NCBI GenBank assembly: GCA_902806595.1
Contig: CADCXC010000037.1
Coordinates: 558,001-622,000, forward strand
Length of the DNA stretch: 64,000 nt
From: Pyrenopolyporus hunteri
Taxonomy: Eukaryota > Ascomycota > Sordariomycetes > Xylariales > Hypoxylaceae
Direction: 5' to 3'
In this document: piece by piece, positions 37,001 to 49,470 of the stretch
How positions within the stretch are numbered: the stretch's first letter is position 1
How the letters are laid out: every line of letters starts with the position of its first letter
Program-made: the position numbers and the translations under genes
Notes under the pieces: generated by a model
The model's input: only the letters and a program-made list of their open reading frames with translations
Told to the model about the DNA's origin: nothing
The model's database searches: none

Positions 37001-40000
37001 GTCGTATGAAGCCTATTCTCGATCGGAGTATGAGCAGATTAAGGCCTGCACACTGCGTGGTATGCTTGACTTCAAGTTTGAAGAGAGCAACCCGATCCCG
37101 ATTGAACAGGTAGAGCCGTGGACAGCCATAGTTACGAGGTTCTGCACAGGTGCCATGTCTTATGGCTCAATTTCTATGGAGTCTCACTCCACTCTAGCCG
37201 TCGCTATGAATAGGTTAGGTGGCAAGTCAAACACGGGTGAGGGTGGTGAGGATCCCGAGCGGTCGCAAGTAATGCCGAATGGTGACACCATGCGATCTGC
37301 CATCAAACAGGTCGCCTCGGGCCGATTCGGCGTTACGTCTGCCTACCTCGCCGATTCAGATGAGCTTCAGATCAAGATGGCACAGGGTGCTAAGCCTGGC
37401 GAGGGTGGTGAGCTCCCCGGCCACAAGGTTTCGAAGTCTATCGCTCGAACTCGTCACTCGACCCCTGGTGTCGGTCTTATCTCGCCTCCGCCTCACCACG
37501 ATATCTACTCCATTGAAGACTTGAAGCAACTGATTTACGACCTAAAGTGCTCGAGTCCTCGCTCTCGCGTTTCCGTCAAGCTTGTCTCTGAGACGGGTGT
37601 TGGTATCGTCGCCTCTGGTGTCGCAAAGGCCAAGGCTGACCACATTCTCATCTCCGGACAGTAAGTGATTGGGAATACTCCATTAACCGTAAATGAAAGG
37701 CTAACAAAATGTTCTCTTAGCGATGGAGGCACTGGTGCCAGTAGATGGACTGGAATCAAATATGCTGGCCTTCCATGGGAGCTAGGTCTTGCCGAAACCC
37801 ATCAGACGCTCGTCCTCAACGACCTGCGCGGCCGAGTCGTTGTCCAGACTGATGGCCAGCTCCGAACAGGACGTGACGTTGCCATTGCCTGTCTGCTTGG
37901 TGCCGAAGAGTGGGGCTTTGCTACGACTCCCCTGATCGCCATGGGATGTATCATGATGAGGAAGTGCCGTAAGTAGACCGAGAATTGCCTAGAGTGGACG
38001 AATTACTGATTGCTTCTCTAGATCTAAACACATGCCCTGTGGGTATCGCAACTCAGGACCCAGAGCTTCGCAAGAAATTCACTGGCACGCCTGAGCATGT
38101 CATTAACTTCTTCTACTATGTTGCGAATGAGCTGCGAGCCATCATGGCCCAGCTTGGTTTCCGAACGATCAACGAAATGGTGGGACACGTTGAATGCCTA
38201 AAGGTCCGGGATGACCTGCGAACTAATAAGACCGCCAACATTGACCTCTCACTTATCCTCACGCCTGCTCATAAGCTTCGCCCTGGCGTCGCTACATTTA
38301 ACGTCCGAAAGCAGGATCATCGTCTCTATGTCCGACTTGATAACAAGCTTATCTCGGAGGCCGAGTTGACTCTTGACAAAGGGCTTCCGTCTCGTATCGA
38401 GTGTGACATCGTTAACACAGATCGAGCTATGGGAACGTCTCTTTCCTACCAGATTTCTAAGCGGTATGGAGAGGCTGGCCTTCCGATGGATACTGTGCAC
38501 GTCAACATTAAGGGTTCGGCCGGTCAGTCTTTCGGCGCCTTCCTCGCCCCTGGTATTACACTAGAATTAGAGGGTGACGCCAACGATTATGTTGGTAAGG
38601 GTCTATCTGGCGGTCGACTCATCATCTACCCTCCACGGTCTGCCGTGTTCAAGGCAGAAGAAAATATACTGATCGGCAATGTTTGCTTGTACGGAGCTAC
38701 TAGCGGTACCTGCTTCTTTAGAGGTGTTGCTGCCGAGCGCTTCGCCGTCAGGAACTCAGGCGCGACGGCCGTTGTCGAGGGTGTCGGTGATCATGGTTGT
38801 GAATACATGACCGGTGGCCGTGTTGTTATCTTGGGAAGCACCGGGCGTAACTTTGCCGCCGGCATGTCGGGAGGTATTGCTTACGTCCTTGATATCCACG
38901 GCGACTTCATGGCCAAGCTCAACATGGAGATGGTTGAAGCCTCTGAAGTTGAGGACCCTACCGAGATTGCCTTCCTTCGAGGCCTGATCGAGGACCACCA
39001 CCACTACACTGGTTCCGAGCTGGCCGCTCGCATCCTTATCGATTTCAACAGAGCGCTCCCCCGCTTCGTCAAGGTTCTTCCGGTCGACTATAAGCGAGTG
39101 CTCGCGGAAGAGGCAGCCAAGGCCGCTGAGGCTAAGCGTGCTGAGTACAATCTTCCCATCGTGTCTGGAGTCCAGGCCAAGAAAGAAGAGAAGGCCGCCA
39201 AGCTCCAAGACATCGAGGAGACCGTTGGGGACAATGCGGCTGAGAAGAAGCGCGCTTTAGTCCTCGACAAGACTAAGGGTTTTATGAAATATTCGCGACG
39301 ATCGGAGAAGTATCGCGGCGTCAAGACGAGGACTAAGGATTGGGCCGAGCTATCTCAACGTCTGAACGAGGACGAGCTCAAGTACCAGTCGGCGCGATGC
39401 ATGGATTGCGGTGTTCCCTTCTGCCAGTCCGACACGGGATGTCCGATCTCTAACATCATTCCTAAGTGGAACGAGTTGGTCTTCCAGAACCAATGGCAAG
39501 ATGCTCTCAACCGCTTGCTCATGACCAACAACTTCCCAGAGTTCACTGGCCGTGTTTGCCCTGCCCCGTGCGAAGGTGCCTGTGTGCTCGGCATCAACGA
39601 AGACCCCGTTGGTATCAAGTCTATCGAGTGCGCAATTATCGACCGTGGCTTCGATATGGGCTGGATGGTTCCGCGCCCGCCAGAGGTTCGAACTGGTAAG
39701 AAGATTGCTATTATCGGTTCCGGTCCTGCCGGCCTTGCCTGTGCCGACCAACTTAACCGAGCTGGACACACCGTTACTGTCTATGAGCGCGCCGACCGGG
39801 TTGGTGGCCTGCTCATGTACGGTATCCCCAACATGAAGCTTGACAAGCGTGTTGTCAAGCGCCGGACAGATTTCATGGCTGCCGAAGGCGTACAGTTCAA
39901 GACTGGCGTTACTGTCGGTGAGGATATTACGTTAATGGATCTCAAGGCGAAGAACGATGCGGTCGTCATTGCTACTGGTGCCACTGTCGCTCGAGATCTT

Positions 40001-40836
40001 CCGATCAAGGGTCGCAATCTTGAGGGCATCCACTTTGCCATGGAGTTCTTGCATAAGAACACCAAGTCCCTGCTCGACTCTGAGCTGGCGGATGGCGCTT
40101 ATCTCTCTGCTAAGGACAAGAACGTCGTAGTCATTGGTGGTGGTGATACCGGTAACGACTGCATCGGTACTTCAGTCCGCCACGGTGCCAAATCGGTTAT
40201 CAACTTCGAACTTCTCCCGCAACCTCCGCCGCAGCGTGGCCGAGACAACCCCTGGCCGCAATGGCCCCGTATCTACCGTGTCGACTACGGCCACACCGAG
40301 GTAGCTCAGCATATGGGCAAGGACCCTCGTGAATATTGCATTATGTCTGAGGAGTTTGTGGACGACGGCAATGGACATGTCAAGGGCATCAACACCATCC
40401 GCGTAGAGTGGACCAAGTCCGCCACTGGCGGCTGGGACATGAAGAAGCTCGAAGACACCAAGCAATTCTTCCCTGCCGACCTCGTCCTCCTCTCTATGGG
40501 TTTCCTGGGCCCCGAGGCACGTGTCCTTGGCGATGAGATTGAGAAGGACGCCCGAAAGAATGTCAAGACACCGCCTGGCTCTTACGCCACCAACGTCCCG
40601 GGTATCTTCGCGGCTGGTGACTGCCGCCGCGGACAATCTCTGATTGTTTGGTAAGTTCACTTACGTCTCTTTCAAATGAAAAGCCGTCATACTAATAATA
40701 TCTTAGGGGTATCAACGAAGGACGACAAGCCGCCCGCGAGGTTGACTTATACCTCTCGCACTACACTAACCTGCCCGTTACCGGCGGCATCGTGAAGCAT
40801 ACAGCTCAAGAAGTCTTCAGCGTCGTCGCCGCTTAA
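34095..40836 (+). CDS. glt1: Glutamate synthase (GOGAT), fused large and small subunits
   Basis: Converts glutamine plus 2-oxoglutarate to two glutamates using NAD(P)H, the second half of ammonium assimilation. Eight exons (34095-34219, 34283-34336, 34399-34439, 34500-35171, 35224-37660, 37721-37968, 38022-40650, 40707-40836) give 2111 aa, the normal fungal size. Parts seen: a short propeptide, then nucleophile Cys54 in KDACGVGFAC of the Ntn glutaminase; the FMN synthase domain with PPPHHDIYSIEDL and HDGGTGASRW; the Fe-S motif KCHLNTCPVG; the GXGXG beta-helix; and the small-subunit part with CMDCGVPFC and CPAPCEGAC iron-sulfur cysteines, an FAD site IIGSGPAGLACA and an NAD(P) site VVIGGGDTGND. 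The upstream in-frame TTG at 33972 is not used; 34095 is the first ATG. All splice phases agree. Confidence 0.96.
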
Positions 40837-42041
40837 GAGAAGGGCCACTTAAACTAAAGAAGTGAAGGGAAAATTAAATAAACGATTTCTTCAACGAAAC
40901 GAAAATACGGGTAAAAAAACTAAGCACATCATGTATACCTAGGTAGCTGGCTATGTCGAAACATTAGATTTCCGGACAGGCTCGGTGCTCTTGAAAATGG
41001 AGGCGGGAGGATTATCATTGTTGTTACTGCTGCTATGTACGAACTTGAAATCACGATATCACGAGGGATAAGAAAAGGGGGATGAGAATGTTCGCAAAGC
41101 GTTTCTTCTTTCTTTAAAGGGGGCGATCGAAAAAGGCATGGTTATGTCGGTCGTTTCTATTAACCTGAGTTAGCTGGGAGTTGTTATATGATTACGTAGG
41201 TAGGCATGGACGTGTATGGATTTGTATATATGATGTTGTAGCTTTGATATGGAATATACATATTACACACGGGCTTCTTGGTTCTTTTGCTTTATGTTGT
41301 TGCTCGGTAGGTAGGTGGTTATGGGTTGGTGTATAGAGAGCGGAGGTGGTGTTGAAGCTGGGCTGGTTACTTTCATTTCTGTGTGTCCCGGGTTGGATAT
41401 ATCGTCTAGTATATTTCATCCAGGTTAGTTGCTACTGTTGCTGTTCTATTTGAGGGTATATAGTTCAAAAGCGCGTGTTAGTTTGAGGGGATTCACTTAC
41501 ATCGTTCCTAGTTATATCTATGAGTTTAATACTTGGAATCCCTTCGTAGGCGGAGTCCCCGTCTCAACTCGAGAGACTCCTGTGAGCTAGCGCTATACGT
41601 GCTCTATACTTACCTGGTATACCCGCCCTATACTAGTCGGGCTTTTACAAACGTCCAACATATCTTCGTCTCTTTTACCCTCTTCTCTGTCGTCTGATAT
41701 TCCATTTTCAGCCAATGGATACGGGAAGTATAAACCGCAATTGGGTTCCTTTCCTTTCCCACATGTAGGTAGGCGCTGCTCGCTAGACTCGCTAGGCTAG
41801 CAAGTGTAGGTCTCGACGTTCTAGTAGCACGTTGCGCAGGCGCGCGATCTTATTGGCGAGTAGCTCTCGTAGCTATAAGTATAGGTTCCAGTATAGCTGC
41901 CCTAAAGCTGCGAGCTAAGGTACCTGTATATAGGTACCTAGGCAGCTAGGTAGGCCTAGGTGTGTAATAGATGGGGCGGTCCGAAGATAAGTATACCCCG
42001 GCTAGCGCCCCCCTAGCCCCGTGCCCCGCCGATAATACATA
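40837..42041. other. Intergenic, 3' flank of glt1 up to transposon
   Basis: 1.2 kb without a recognised gene. Contains TAGG/CCTA palindromic repeats at about 41925-41960. The segment about 41500-42040 may include further transposon debris, but nothing can be identified. Confidence 0.4.
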
Positions 42042-42513
42042 CACCTCCACCGGTATGGTAATAATTAGCGGCTCCACCGTACCATACTTTAACCCAGCAT
42101 TGGGGCTATGTAACTAGCCACCTAATTCTATATGTAAAAGTACAAATAATCAATGGCCACCTAATAGTCCGGATTTGAATCCTATTGAAAACGTATGGGC
42201 TTGGATGAAGGACTGGCTAGAGTTAAATTACGATCTAAAAAGCCTTCGAAGTCGGGATCTAAAAGACGCCATCTATAGGGCATGGCTAGCGGTGCCTGAA
42301 GATCTATTAGTTTCTTTGTCTTTGTCTATGTATAATAGAATGCGTGATGTACGAGATAATGGCGGTAGACAATAAAACTCTTAATTCTACTTTTTGTTGC
42401 ATTACGCTTTTGTACTTTTCTATACAAATTTGTATGGAATGATACTTCGCCATTATGCTGGGTTAAAGTATGGTACGGTGGAGCCGCTAATTATTACCAT
42501 ACCGGTGGAGGTG
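42042..42513 (+). mobile_element. Tc1/mariner deletion derivative (MITE-like)
   Basis: 472-bp element with perfect 59-bp terminal inverted repeats (42042-42100 and 42455-42513, ends CACCTCCACCGGTATGG). It is flanked on each side by TA (42040-42041 and 42514-42515), the target duplication of this superfamily. The inside keeps only the last part of a transposase gene. Identical arms and the intact tail mean it has not been visibly RIP-mutated, so the insertion may be young. The transposase must have come from a full-length copy elsewhere. Confidence 0.9.
42118..42375 (+). pseudogene. C-terminal remnant of Tc1/mariner DDE transposase
   Basis: About 85 codons remain in frame from just after a stop near 42115 to TAA at 42373. 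The sequence WPPNSPDLNPIENVWAWMKD is the classic C-terminal block of Tc1-type DDE transposases, where the Glu in NPIEN is the third catalytic acid. The DNA-binding domain and the first two catalytic aspartates are absent, so it cannot be active. The stop lies about 80 bases before the right inverted repeat, as in intact elements. Confidence 0.88.
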
Positions 42514-42868
42514 TAGTGACGAAAGAGCTCCAACGTCGGACCTGCTGCGGATCGTATTTGTACTGTGCAAACACGCTTTGGTTTGAATTCCTCGAGATGC
42601 CTACCTACTTTTATCTTTGCTTGCTCATAGTTTGATACCCGGTCGTAGGCCGTCGATAGTCTTGGTTCCTGTCCAATTGGCTTGGTTCTGTTCCTTTTTC
42701 TATTTTTATAGTACATTAATATTTACTATCAATCGACTGTTTAATTGATATTAATCGACCGACCGACCAACTGTCATCCACCGCCTGGCAAACCCCGATT
42801 CCAGCCCCCCTCTCCGTCTTAACTCATCTCAACCCTTCCCGCTCCGCGAAAGCTTCCGCAGGCCCAAG
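42514..42868. promoter_or_regulatory. Promoter and leader of the Vtc2/3-like gene
   Basis: 355 bases from the transposon end to the ATG. AT-rich in the middle, with a GACCGACCGACC tandem near 42757 and a C-rich leader before the start. The transposon therefore lies within or just outside the promoter. No CACGTG phosphate-type box seen in this stretch. Confidence 0.5.
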
Positions 42869-45295
42869 ATGCGGTTCGGCAAGACTCTTCGGGAGTCCAT
42901 ATACCCGCCATGGAAGGACCAATACATCGACTACGCGAAGCTAAAGACGATGCTGCGGGAGGACCGGAAGGAGGACGAGGACGACGTGCCGTGGACGGTG
43001 GACGACGAGAACCGGTTCTGCGACGAGGTGTTCAACGTGCAGCTGGAGAAGGTGGCCCAGTTCCAGGAGCGGACCGTCAGCGCCCTGAAGGAGCGCGCCG
43101 AGGTCGCCTTCGAGAAGCTCAAGGAGATGGCGCCGTCCTCCGACGACAAGCCCAAGAGCGACATCACCGTCGCCCGCATGAAGGAGCTCAAGGCCGAGCT
43201 CGACGCGATCACGAACGAGGTCAAGGAGCTCAAGAAGTATAGCAGCGCCAATTACACCGGGTTCCTCAAGATCGCTAAGAAGCACGACCGCAAGCGCGGT
43301 GACCGCTACAAGGTCCGGCCTATGATGCGGGTCAGCCTGTCGCAGCGCGGTCTCAATTCGGAGCAGGCGTACACGCCCCTACTGACGAAGTTGTCGTTGA
43401 TGTACTATGCGATCAACCAGAACCTGGACGAGGGCGAACAGAGCCAGCCATTGGATCTCGATTTTGAGAATCAGCAAGAGGTGCATAATGGAGAGCGATA
43501 CACCGCTCACAAGTGTAAGTCGCCGGGGTTATTGCAGCCATGTGTTCGGGCTAACACAACCTTTCACAGTTTGGATACATATGGACAACCTCCTCGAGGT
43601 CAAGACCGCTATCTTACGACATCTACCTGCTCTGATCTACACTCAACAAGCCGGCCAAGAACCCGACGGCAACGAAGACCCCAAGGTCACGTCGCTATAC
43701 TTCGATAACCCCAAGTTCGAATTATACGGAAGGAAGGTAGACCGCCAGGTCGACGCGTCGTCTGTGAGACTGCGCTGGTACGGGCAATTGGACGCGAAAT
43801 CGGACATTGTTCTCGAACAGAAGATAGTGCACGAAAACGGTATTAGCGAGGAGAAGAAATTTAACATCAAGAACAAATATATCAAGAAATTCATCGACGG
43901 GGAATATAAGATGGAAAAGACGATCCAAAAAATGGAGAGGCAAGGTCAGACGGCTGAAGCTATCGAGTCTTTCAAGACGACCGTAGGAGAGATTCAGGAG
44001 TTCATCCTCAGGAACAAGCTGGAACCCGTCCTACGGGCTAACTATACTCGTACGGCGTTCCAGAAGCCCTCCGATGATCGCGTCCGAATTTTGATCGACA
44101 CCGACACCGCTTTTATCCGCGAAGATACCCTAGACCGAGACCGACCGTGTCGAGATCCCCAGGAATGGCATCGGCGGGACATTGACGGCGGCAAAATGAC
44201 CTACCCATTCAATAATATAAACCAGAGCGAGGTGTCAAGATTCCCATTTGCGCTTCTTGAGATCAAGCTTAGGGAGGAAGGTGGACGCAAGCGGCCAGGA
44301 TGGATAGAAGACCTAATGGCTTCTCATCTTGTTCACGCGGTGCCGAGATTCTCCAAGTTTGTCCATGGAATCGCATCCCTCTTCGAGGACTACGTCAATC
44401 GCCTACCGTTATGGCTCAGCGATCTCGAGACAGACATTCGGAAAGACCCACAGACGGCGCACGACGAAGAAGAGCAGCGGAAAGCGCAGCAGGCGGAGGA
44501 CGCGATGGTGGTGGGTAGCTTCTTGGGCGGCGGCGCTGCTGCTGCCAGGATCGGCTCATACAAGCCGGCGACGAGTTCTCCGGTTGGCAAGTCGTATCTC
44601 TCTGAGCGAGCTGCTAGAGATTCCATGGCATCTATGCCTCCGACCGCTATAAACGGCCGCGAAGGGCGGGATACAGAGCCCGGTGGTGCGGACGGTACGT
44701 CTCAGCAAAGGAGTTATGGTACCCTTTCTTCCGTCTTCCCCGGCTTCTCACTCTCGCGGTATTCTCGGGCGAAACGTCAGCGGGCGCAACTCCCCGAAGG
44801 CGTAACGAAACCAGATGTTTGGCTCAAAAACGCAGGACCGTTGCAGGTCGAGCCTAAGGTGTGGCTCGCCAATGAGCGGACGTTCCTGAAATGGCAGCAC
44901 ATCTGTATCCTCCTGGGTAGCTTGGCGATTAGTCTATACACGGCGGCGGGAGAGAACTTCCTTGCCGAGTGTATGGGTATCGCATATATCGTGATCGCCA
45001 TCATGGCTGGAGCATGGGGTTATATCATGCTGCACAGGCGTCGCGATATGATCGTGGAGCGGAGCGGCAAGGATTTCGACAACATGATTGGGCCACTGGC
45101 CGTCAGCGCCGCCCTAATGGTCGCTCTCATATTGAATTTTGTGTTTTCGGTAAGGTGGTCTTCATATTATTTGCTCTATCCAAACGGACGAACGCTGACT
45201 TACCCTCTTACTCTTAGTACCGGGCTGCGTTTGCCAAGCTGGATGGCCAGCTGTTGAATGAAACGGAAGCAGCATTCATTACGGAGCTTATGTAG
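42869..45295 (+). CDS. vtc2: Vacuolar transporter chaperone, Vtc2/Vtc3-type (SPX-VTC-DUF202)
   Basis: Subunit of the vacuolar polyphosphate polymerase complex. Exons 42869-43514, 43570-45149 and 45218-45295 give 767 aa. The SPX domain is residues 1 to about 165, with YIDYAKLK and the lysine cluster FLKIAKKHDRKRGDRYK that would bind inositol pyrophosphates. The VTC tunnel domain is about 216-500 (FWIHMDNLLEVKTAILRHLP, VRLRWYGQL, DRDRPCRDPQEWHRRDID, FALLEIKLRE). A Ser-rich linker is followed by a three-helix DUF202 domain (about 640-745) with VWLANERTFLKW. The pattern MRFG...YPPWKDQYIDY and the DRERP/DPNTWHRTDID-like block match yeast Vtc2/3 rather than catalytic Vtc4 by memory comparison, so a regulatory subunit is most likely. 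The last exon supplies the C-terminal 25 residues. Confidence 0.9.
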
Positions 45296-46345
45296 GATAG
45301 GAAGGCCGAAGAACGGTAGTAGAGATAGGCAGCCAATGCTACCTTTGCTGAGGAAGATATGTGTAAGAAGTCTGTTCGTCCCGCAATTGTATGGATGGGT
45401 TAGTTTAAGTCATAGTATTGGATCTACCAAAATGGTTATGCCTATAAAATATAGGTTAGTCGAGTATATGGGAGTACGAACTCCTAGGTACCTAGCGAGG
45501 AATTCATGTAGCATCACGTTATTGGTTTCTTTGAGGTGGTGAGATATCAGGAGAGAAGGAAAAAAGAAGAAGAGATGCACGAATGGTAATCTGCCAGCAC
45601 TTTGAACTGAACGTAGGGCAAAGTTTAAGTGCTGTACCGTACCGTAGTATATATAGGTACTATGGTAAACGGGGCACCTAGTGGGGGTTATGTAAGCGGT
45701 TCACCTAAAAAGTTGGGATATGTCTAAGCCAAAGGGTGACTTCCTTTCTAAATGGCTGCTTCCAGCTCACGATCCAATGCGATGTCTCGTTTCAGCATGA
45801 TGCAGCTAATACTTGAGGCTGGACTCTCAGTGGGTTGTGCATATGACTTACCTGCAGCTTCCTGTTTTGCGCGTCAACTTACATACATTTAAGTACTGTA
45901 CCTGACCTACATAGGTACTGGTACGGTACCTCTCTCGTGGAGAATTGAACGTTGAACCTCAAATAATAAATATTCAAATTCCTTTGTCGAGGCCTCAACC
46001 AAGTTAATGTATCTTTTTCTTCTTCTAGAAAAAAAGAGTCGCAAACCAGTCTAACACCTTCGCGGTCTCGATTTATTATCATCTCCGTACCTATGAGACA
46101 GCAACACTCAAAAGTCCCTTCATTTCAAATAACCGGTACCCTACCGAAGATACGTCGAGGTCAATTGCCTTGTTTGTCCTTAGCTATTTTCTCTCAGTTT
46201 CCAGAGCGCACCCAGCCACAAAAGCACTGACGCGTACCCACGTGGTCTAACACCGAGAATGATCAAGACATATATCGAGATTCCCCTTGCGCCTTTCCTT
46301 ATTTGATTACGTTTATGCTCGGCCAGAAGTTATCACTGATTAACC
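45296..46345. other. Intergenic between vtc2-like and Asp-Arg-repeat gene
   Basis: 1.05 kb, no gene recognised. A CACGTG motif lies at about 46239-46244, roughly 100 bases upstream of the next start codon; its relevance is unknown. Confidence 0.45.
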
Positions 46346-48864
46346 ATGAGCGAGCCAAAGAAGAAGAGTCTCTGGAGCGGGTTGGTCCGCAGACTCAGCA
46401 CCGCTCAAGGAAGCGGTAAGCTGGTTTGTACACCCCCACATCGTCTTCGAGATTGTACTTATACGTCGCGTAGGAGAAGTCGCCGCCATCAAGACGGGCT
46501 AGCGATGGTGATGAATATATGCGGAGACGAAGGTCTGAAAGGCCCGACAGGTCCGACAGACACGACAGATATGACAGATATGATAGATATGAGAGGCACG
46601 ACAGACACGATAGGCCTGATAGGCTGGATAGGCCTGAGAGACTTGACAGGCTTGATAGGCTCGATAGGCTTGACAGACCTGATGCCACCAACTCGCGCAG
46701 ACGGCCTCGCCGTCCGGACCCACGTGACGTGAAAGGTAAAGGTAGAGAACAGTCGAACGGCTACAGGTACGGATCGGCACCATTGCTAGAATGGCCGCCT
46801 CCCGGTGTCTCTGATGACGACGCACTCACCCTCGGACATGCGATGGAGCTTATCGCGAACGGCGTTCCGGCGCACAAGGGACACAAGCGTCCCATCCCTC
46901 ACGCATCAGACCATTATTACAGTCTATATACGACGACTGCGGGCAACCATGGCGATGAGGACGATGGCGTTAATCAGCATAATGCGATGACTCAACTTAC
47001 CACTCTAAGAATACAGGGCTCTGGTCCGCCTAACTATCCTTGGGAGACTCTCGAACAGCCAAGCCTCGCCTTTGGATTCGGAGCGCGACCGGGCACCATC
47101 ACATTGAACCATTGGGCAAGTCTATTCAGCGCGCTTCCACCTCAGATCGGACTCCGGGATCCTGGTATAGTGCCGAGGGATGTCAGTTTGGAGCAAATTT
47201 TCAGTCGACTGCAGGATTTGGAAGCTGGTTTAGACGACGACGACGATGAGCACTTGTATCGTCTATACAAACGCTTTCTCAAAGATCCCGATAAAATCTT
47301 CAGCCCACACAAGACTATGGAGAGGCAGATTACGGACTTGGTCATGTGCCTGTCAAGCCCGGACTGGATCGACTTCTCGAATCCGAAGAATCAGGTCGTG
47401 ACGAAATTCATCTATGACACAGGTCCTGCAAATCAGAAGCAATACCATAAATTCTTCTACCAGTTACTCCTAAGCCTTGAATTAGAATTGCGGATCAATT
47501 CGAGACATCATACGGACTGGGCCAAGGAGAGACTCGTGGCTCAGATACCGCCTAGGATTCAGTGGAATTTGGCCCTTGCCAGACGATGGAGGGACTTCGT
47601 GCGTGTTGAGGAATATGGCGAAGAGGCGGACCAGATAAGACTACGATACAAACTAAGAAAGAGACAGGCAAAGATGTTGAAAAGGTTCGCTCAGATGATG
47701 AAGTGGCCGAACCTCGCCGAGACGTTGGACGAGCTCAAACAGAGAGAGATAGAGGGTACCTTGATGCCCGTCAGTTCGCATGCGATGGCTTTCTTCAGCG
47801 GTCTGGTTCTACCGGGGGTATGTCATCCTATCCAAACACTCCTTTTTATTCCCCATGATCTTATTATAATCGCTAACTACCACGTAGCCTACGTTCCCTT
47901 TCCTTATTATGAACTCCCTGATCGATATTGATCCCGACAGGGCAACCGATGATCTTGCCTTGTTAACGCATCTTCACCCTTATTGCGGCTTTCAATACCG
48001 CAACAGTTATACTTATTGGACGTCCACTTGCATCGTAGGCAAGGTCCTTGCCCCCACGTGCCTCGAGGTCGCTGGATGGGTAGGCCCAGCTCGACCAACG
48101 GTAGACCTAAAACGCTCTCAAATCGCCCGAATTCGCTCGAGAAAGCCGCGGCAACAGATTCTAACGCCGGAGGACGTGACTTCGATGAGTGACAGGTCGG
48201 ATCCCTTGGGGCCGCGAGCTAAAGATTACCCTGTTAAAGATTACGAGTTAATCATACCTGATATGGACGATATAATCGACACGGTCCGGATCGAGCAGGT
48301 CAACCTTAAGGTGGCCGCTGATAAGCAAGATTCGGGCCCTAAATGGTTTGACGCATCGATACAATTCGCCATTGATGGCGTGTCGTGGCCGCTTCACCTC
48401 TCATTCGATGTGTCGTTTATCAATGCTTGGCCGTGCTCTAACGGACCTCATCCTCTATTCTTTGACTACGTATTCACTACCCGTAAGGTTGACGAGGTGA
48501 TACATATTCTGGACTGGGGTCAGCCGAATAACAGGGATAGGAGCAGGGAATCGATGCCGGTCGGCGGAAGTAAGGCGCTGGAGCCCGTCGCAACAGAAGC
48601 AGACGACGAGAGAGTCCTAGTGATTGAGGCGTTTGGCAATAGCGACAACGAGGTCTTGGCGCGAGCGTGGTGTTCCCACTGGGGACTCAGCGCTATAGTA
48701 GCGGATATCAATAAGACTTGGTAAGTTTTTCGCGTTGCATCACGATGCCGGGTGACGATGGATGGCTAATGCGACACAGCATGGCTTGCGCCATCCGCGA
48801 AGCTTACGCAGCTACCCTGACCGTTGTTATACTCGTCGAAGATCAACCGGGAGATGCGGAATAA
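46346..48864 (+). CDS. Unrecognised fungal protein with Asp-Arg repeat tract
   Basis: I do not recognise a domain. A four-exon model (46346-46423, 46474-47817, 47888-48720, 48780-48864) gives 779 aa. Exon 2 to 4 junctions are sound (GTATGT/GTAG and GTAAGT/ACAG, phases agree). Exon 1 (MSEPKKKSLWSGLVRRLS) needs the weak donor GTTTGT, because the better GTAAGC donor is in the wrong phase. A start at 46519 is the alternative. About residues 45-90 are Asp-Arg repeats (DRYDRYDRYERHDRHDR then DRLDRLDRL), then a folded-looking body with many Trp, Tyr and charged residues. The last part has GVSWPLHLSFDVSF and a C-terminal end VVILVEDQPGDAE. No signal peptide or clear membrane span. It looks like a real conserved gene but function is unknown. 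Confidence 0.7.
46525..46685 (+). repeat. Degenerate in-frame tandem repeat encoding Asp-Arg units
   Basis: Repeats built on GACAGG/GATAGG hexamers and 9- to 12-base multiples (GACAGGCTTGATAGG and similar). They encode DRx or xDR units and are open in other frames too (Leu-Ser on the reverse strand). Likely expanded by replication slippage. Confidence 0.85.
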
Positions 48865-49470
48865 CGAGGTGGCTTTCGGGAATGCTTAGGATCGTCGCGA
48901 TTTATACGCGCGATGACGGTATAAGACGGGAAATGCACAAACCCAATTTCTAACGAACGTATTAACGCAGTCGACGATATTCACGATGGTTACACGCAGG
49001 TATCGAGGTGTTCTAGGTACCAGGCGAATGGCATAGCTTAGTTTAATGTGTTTTTTGCTTTTTCAAATACGGGAACGGGGGAGTTGAGCTCGCGTAGATA
49101 TACCCAGTCAGTCCGTTTTATGTTTTTTTTTTTCGGCTATCAATTTCACTTACTATTCCCTCACTCAAGACGAACGTTGAGGCCCTGCTCTCGGCATGCG
49201 GCTTTTTAAAAGGTGCTCGACACTACGATTTTTTTTTTGTTGACTGATCGGCACTCCTGCTACGGAGAACGGTTCGACGAACCAAAAGGCCTTGGCTAAA
49301 GCCGAGAGCCAGGGGAGTGGTGGCTTGCCACACCACGGATCATCGTGATAACACCTCCTAATACCGGACCTTCCTCACTTACACTCACACCACATATAAT
49401 ATGTAAATATATATACTCCCGGAGCTAAATTAGCGGTGGACAGTAAACAAGGAGGCATATATAGGTCGTA
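48865..49470. other. Intergenic left flank of the RIP block
   Basis: 606 bases with T-runs at about 49122 and 49229 and a short palindrome GTGGTGGCTTGCCACACCAC at about 49318. No gene recognised. Composition is ordinary until about 49480. Confidence 0.4.

Noticed and set aside
46395..46691. Leu-Ser repeat open frame on the minus strand
   Set aside because: Antisense reading of the Asp-Arg repeat tract.
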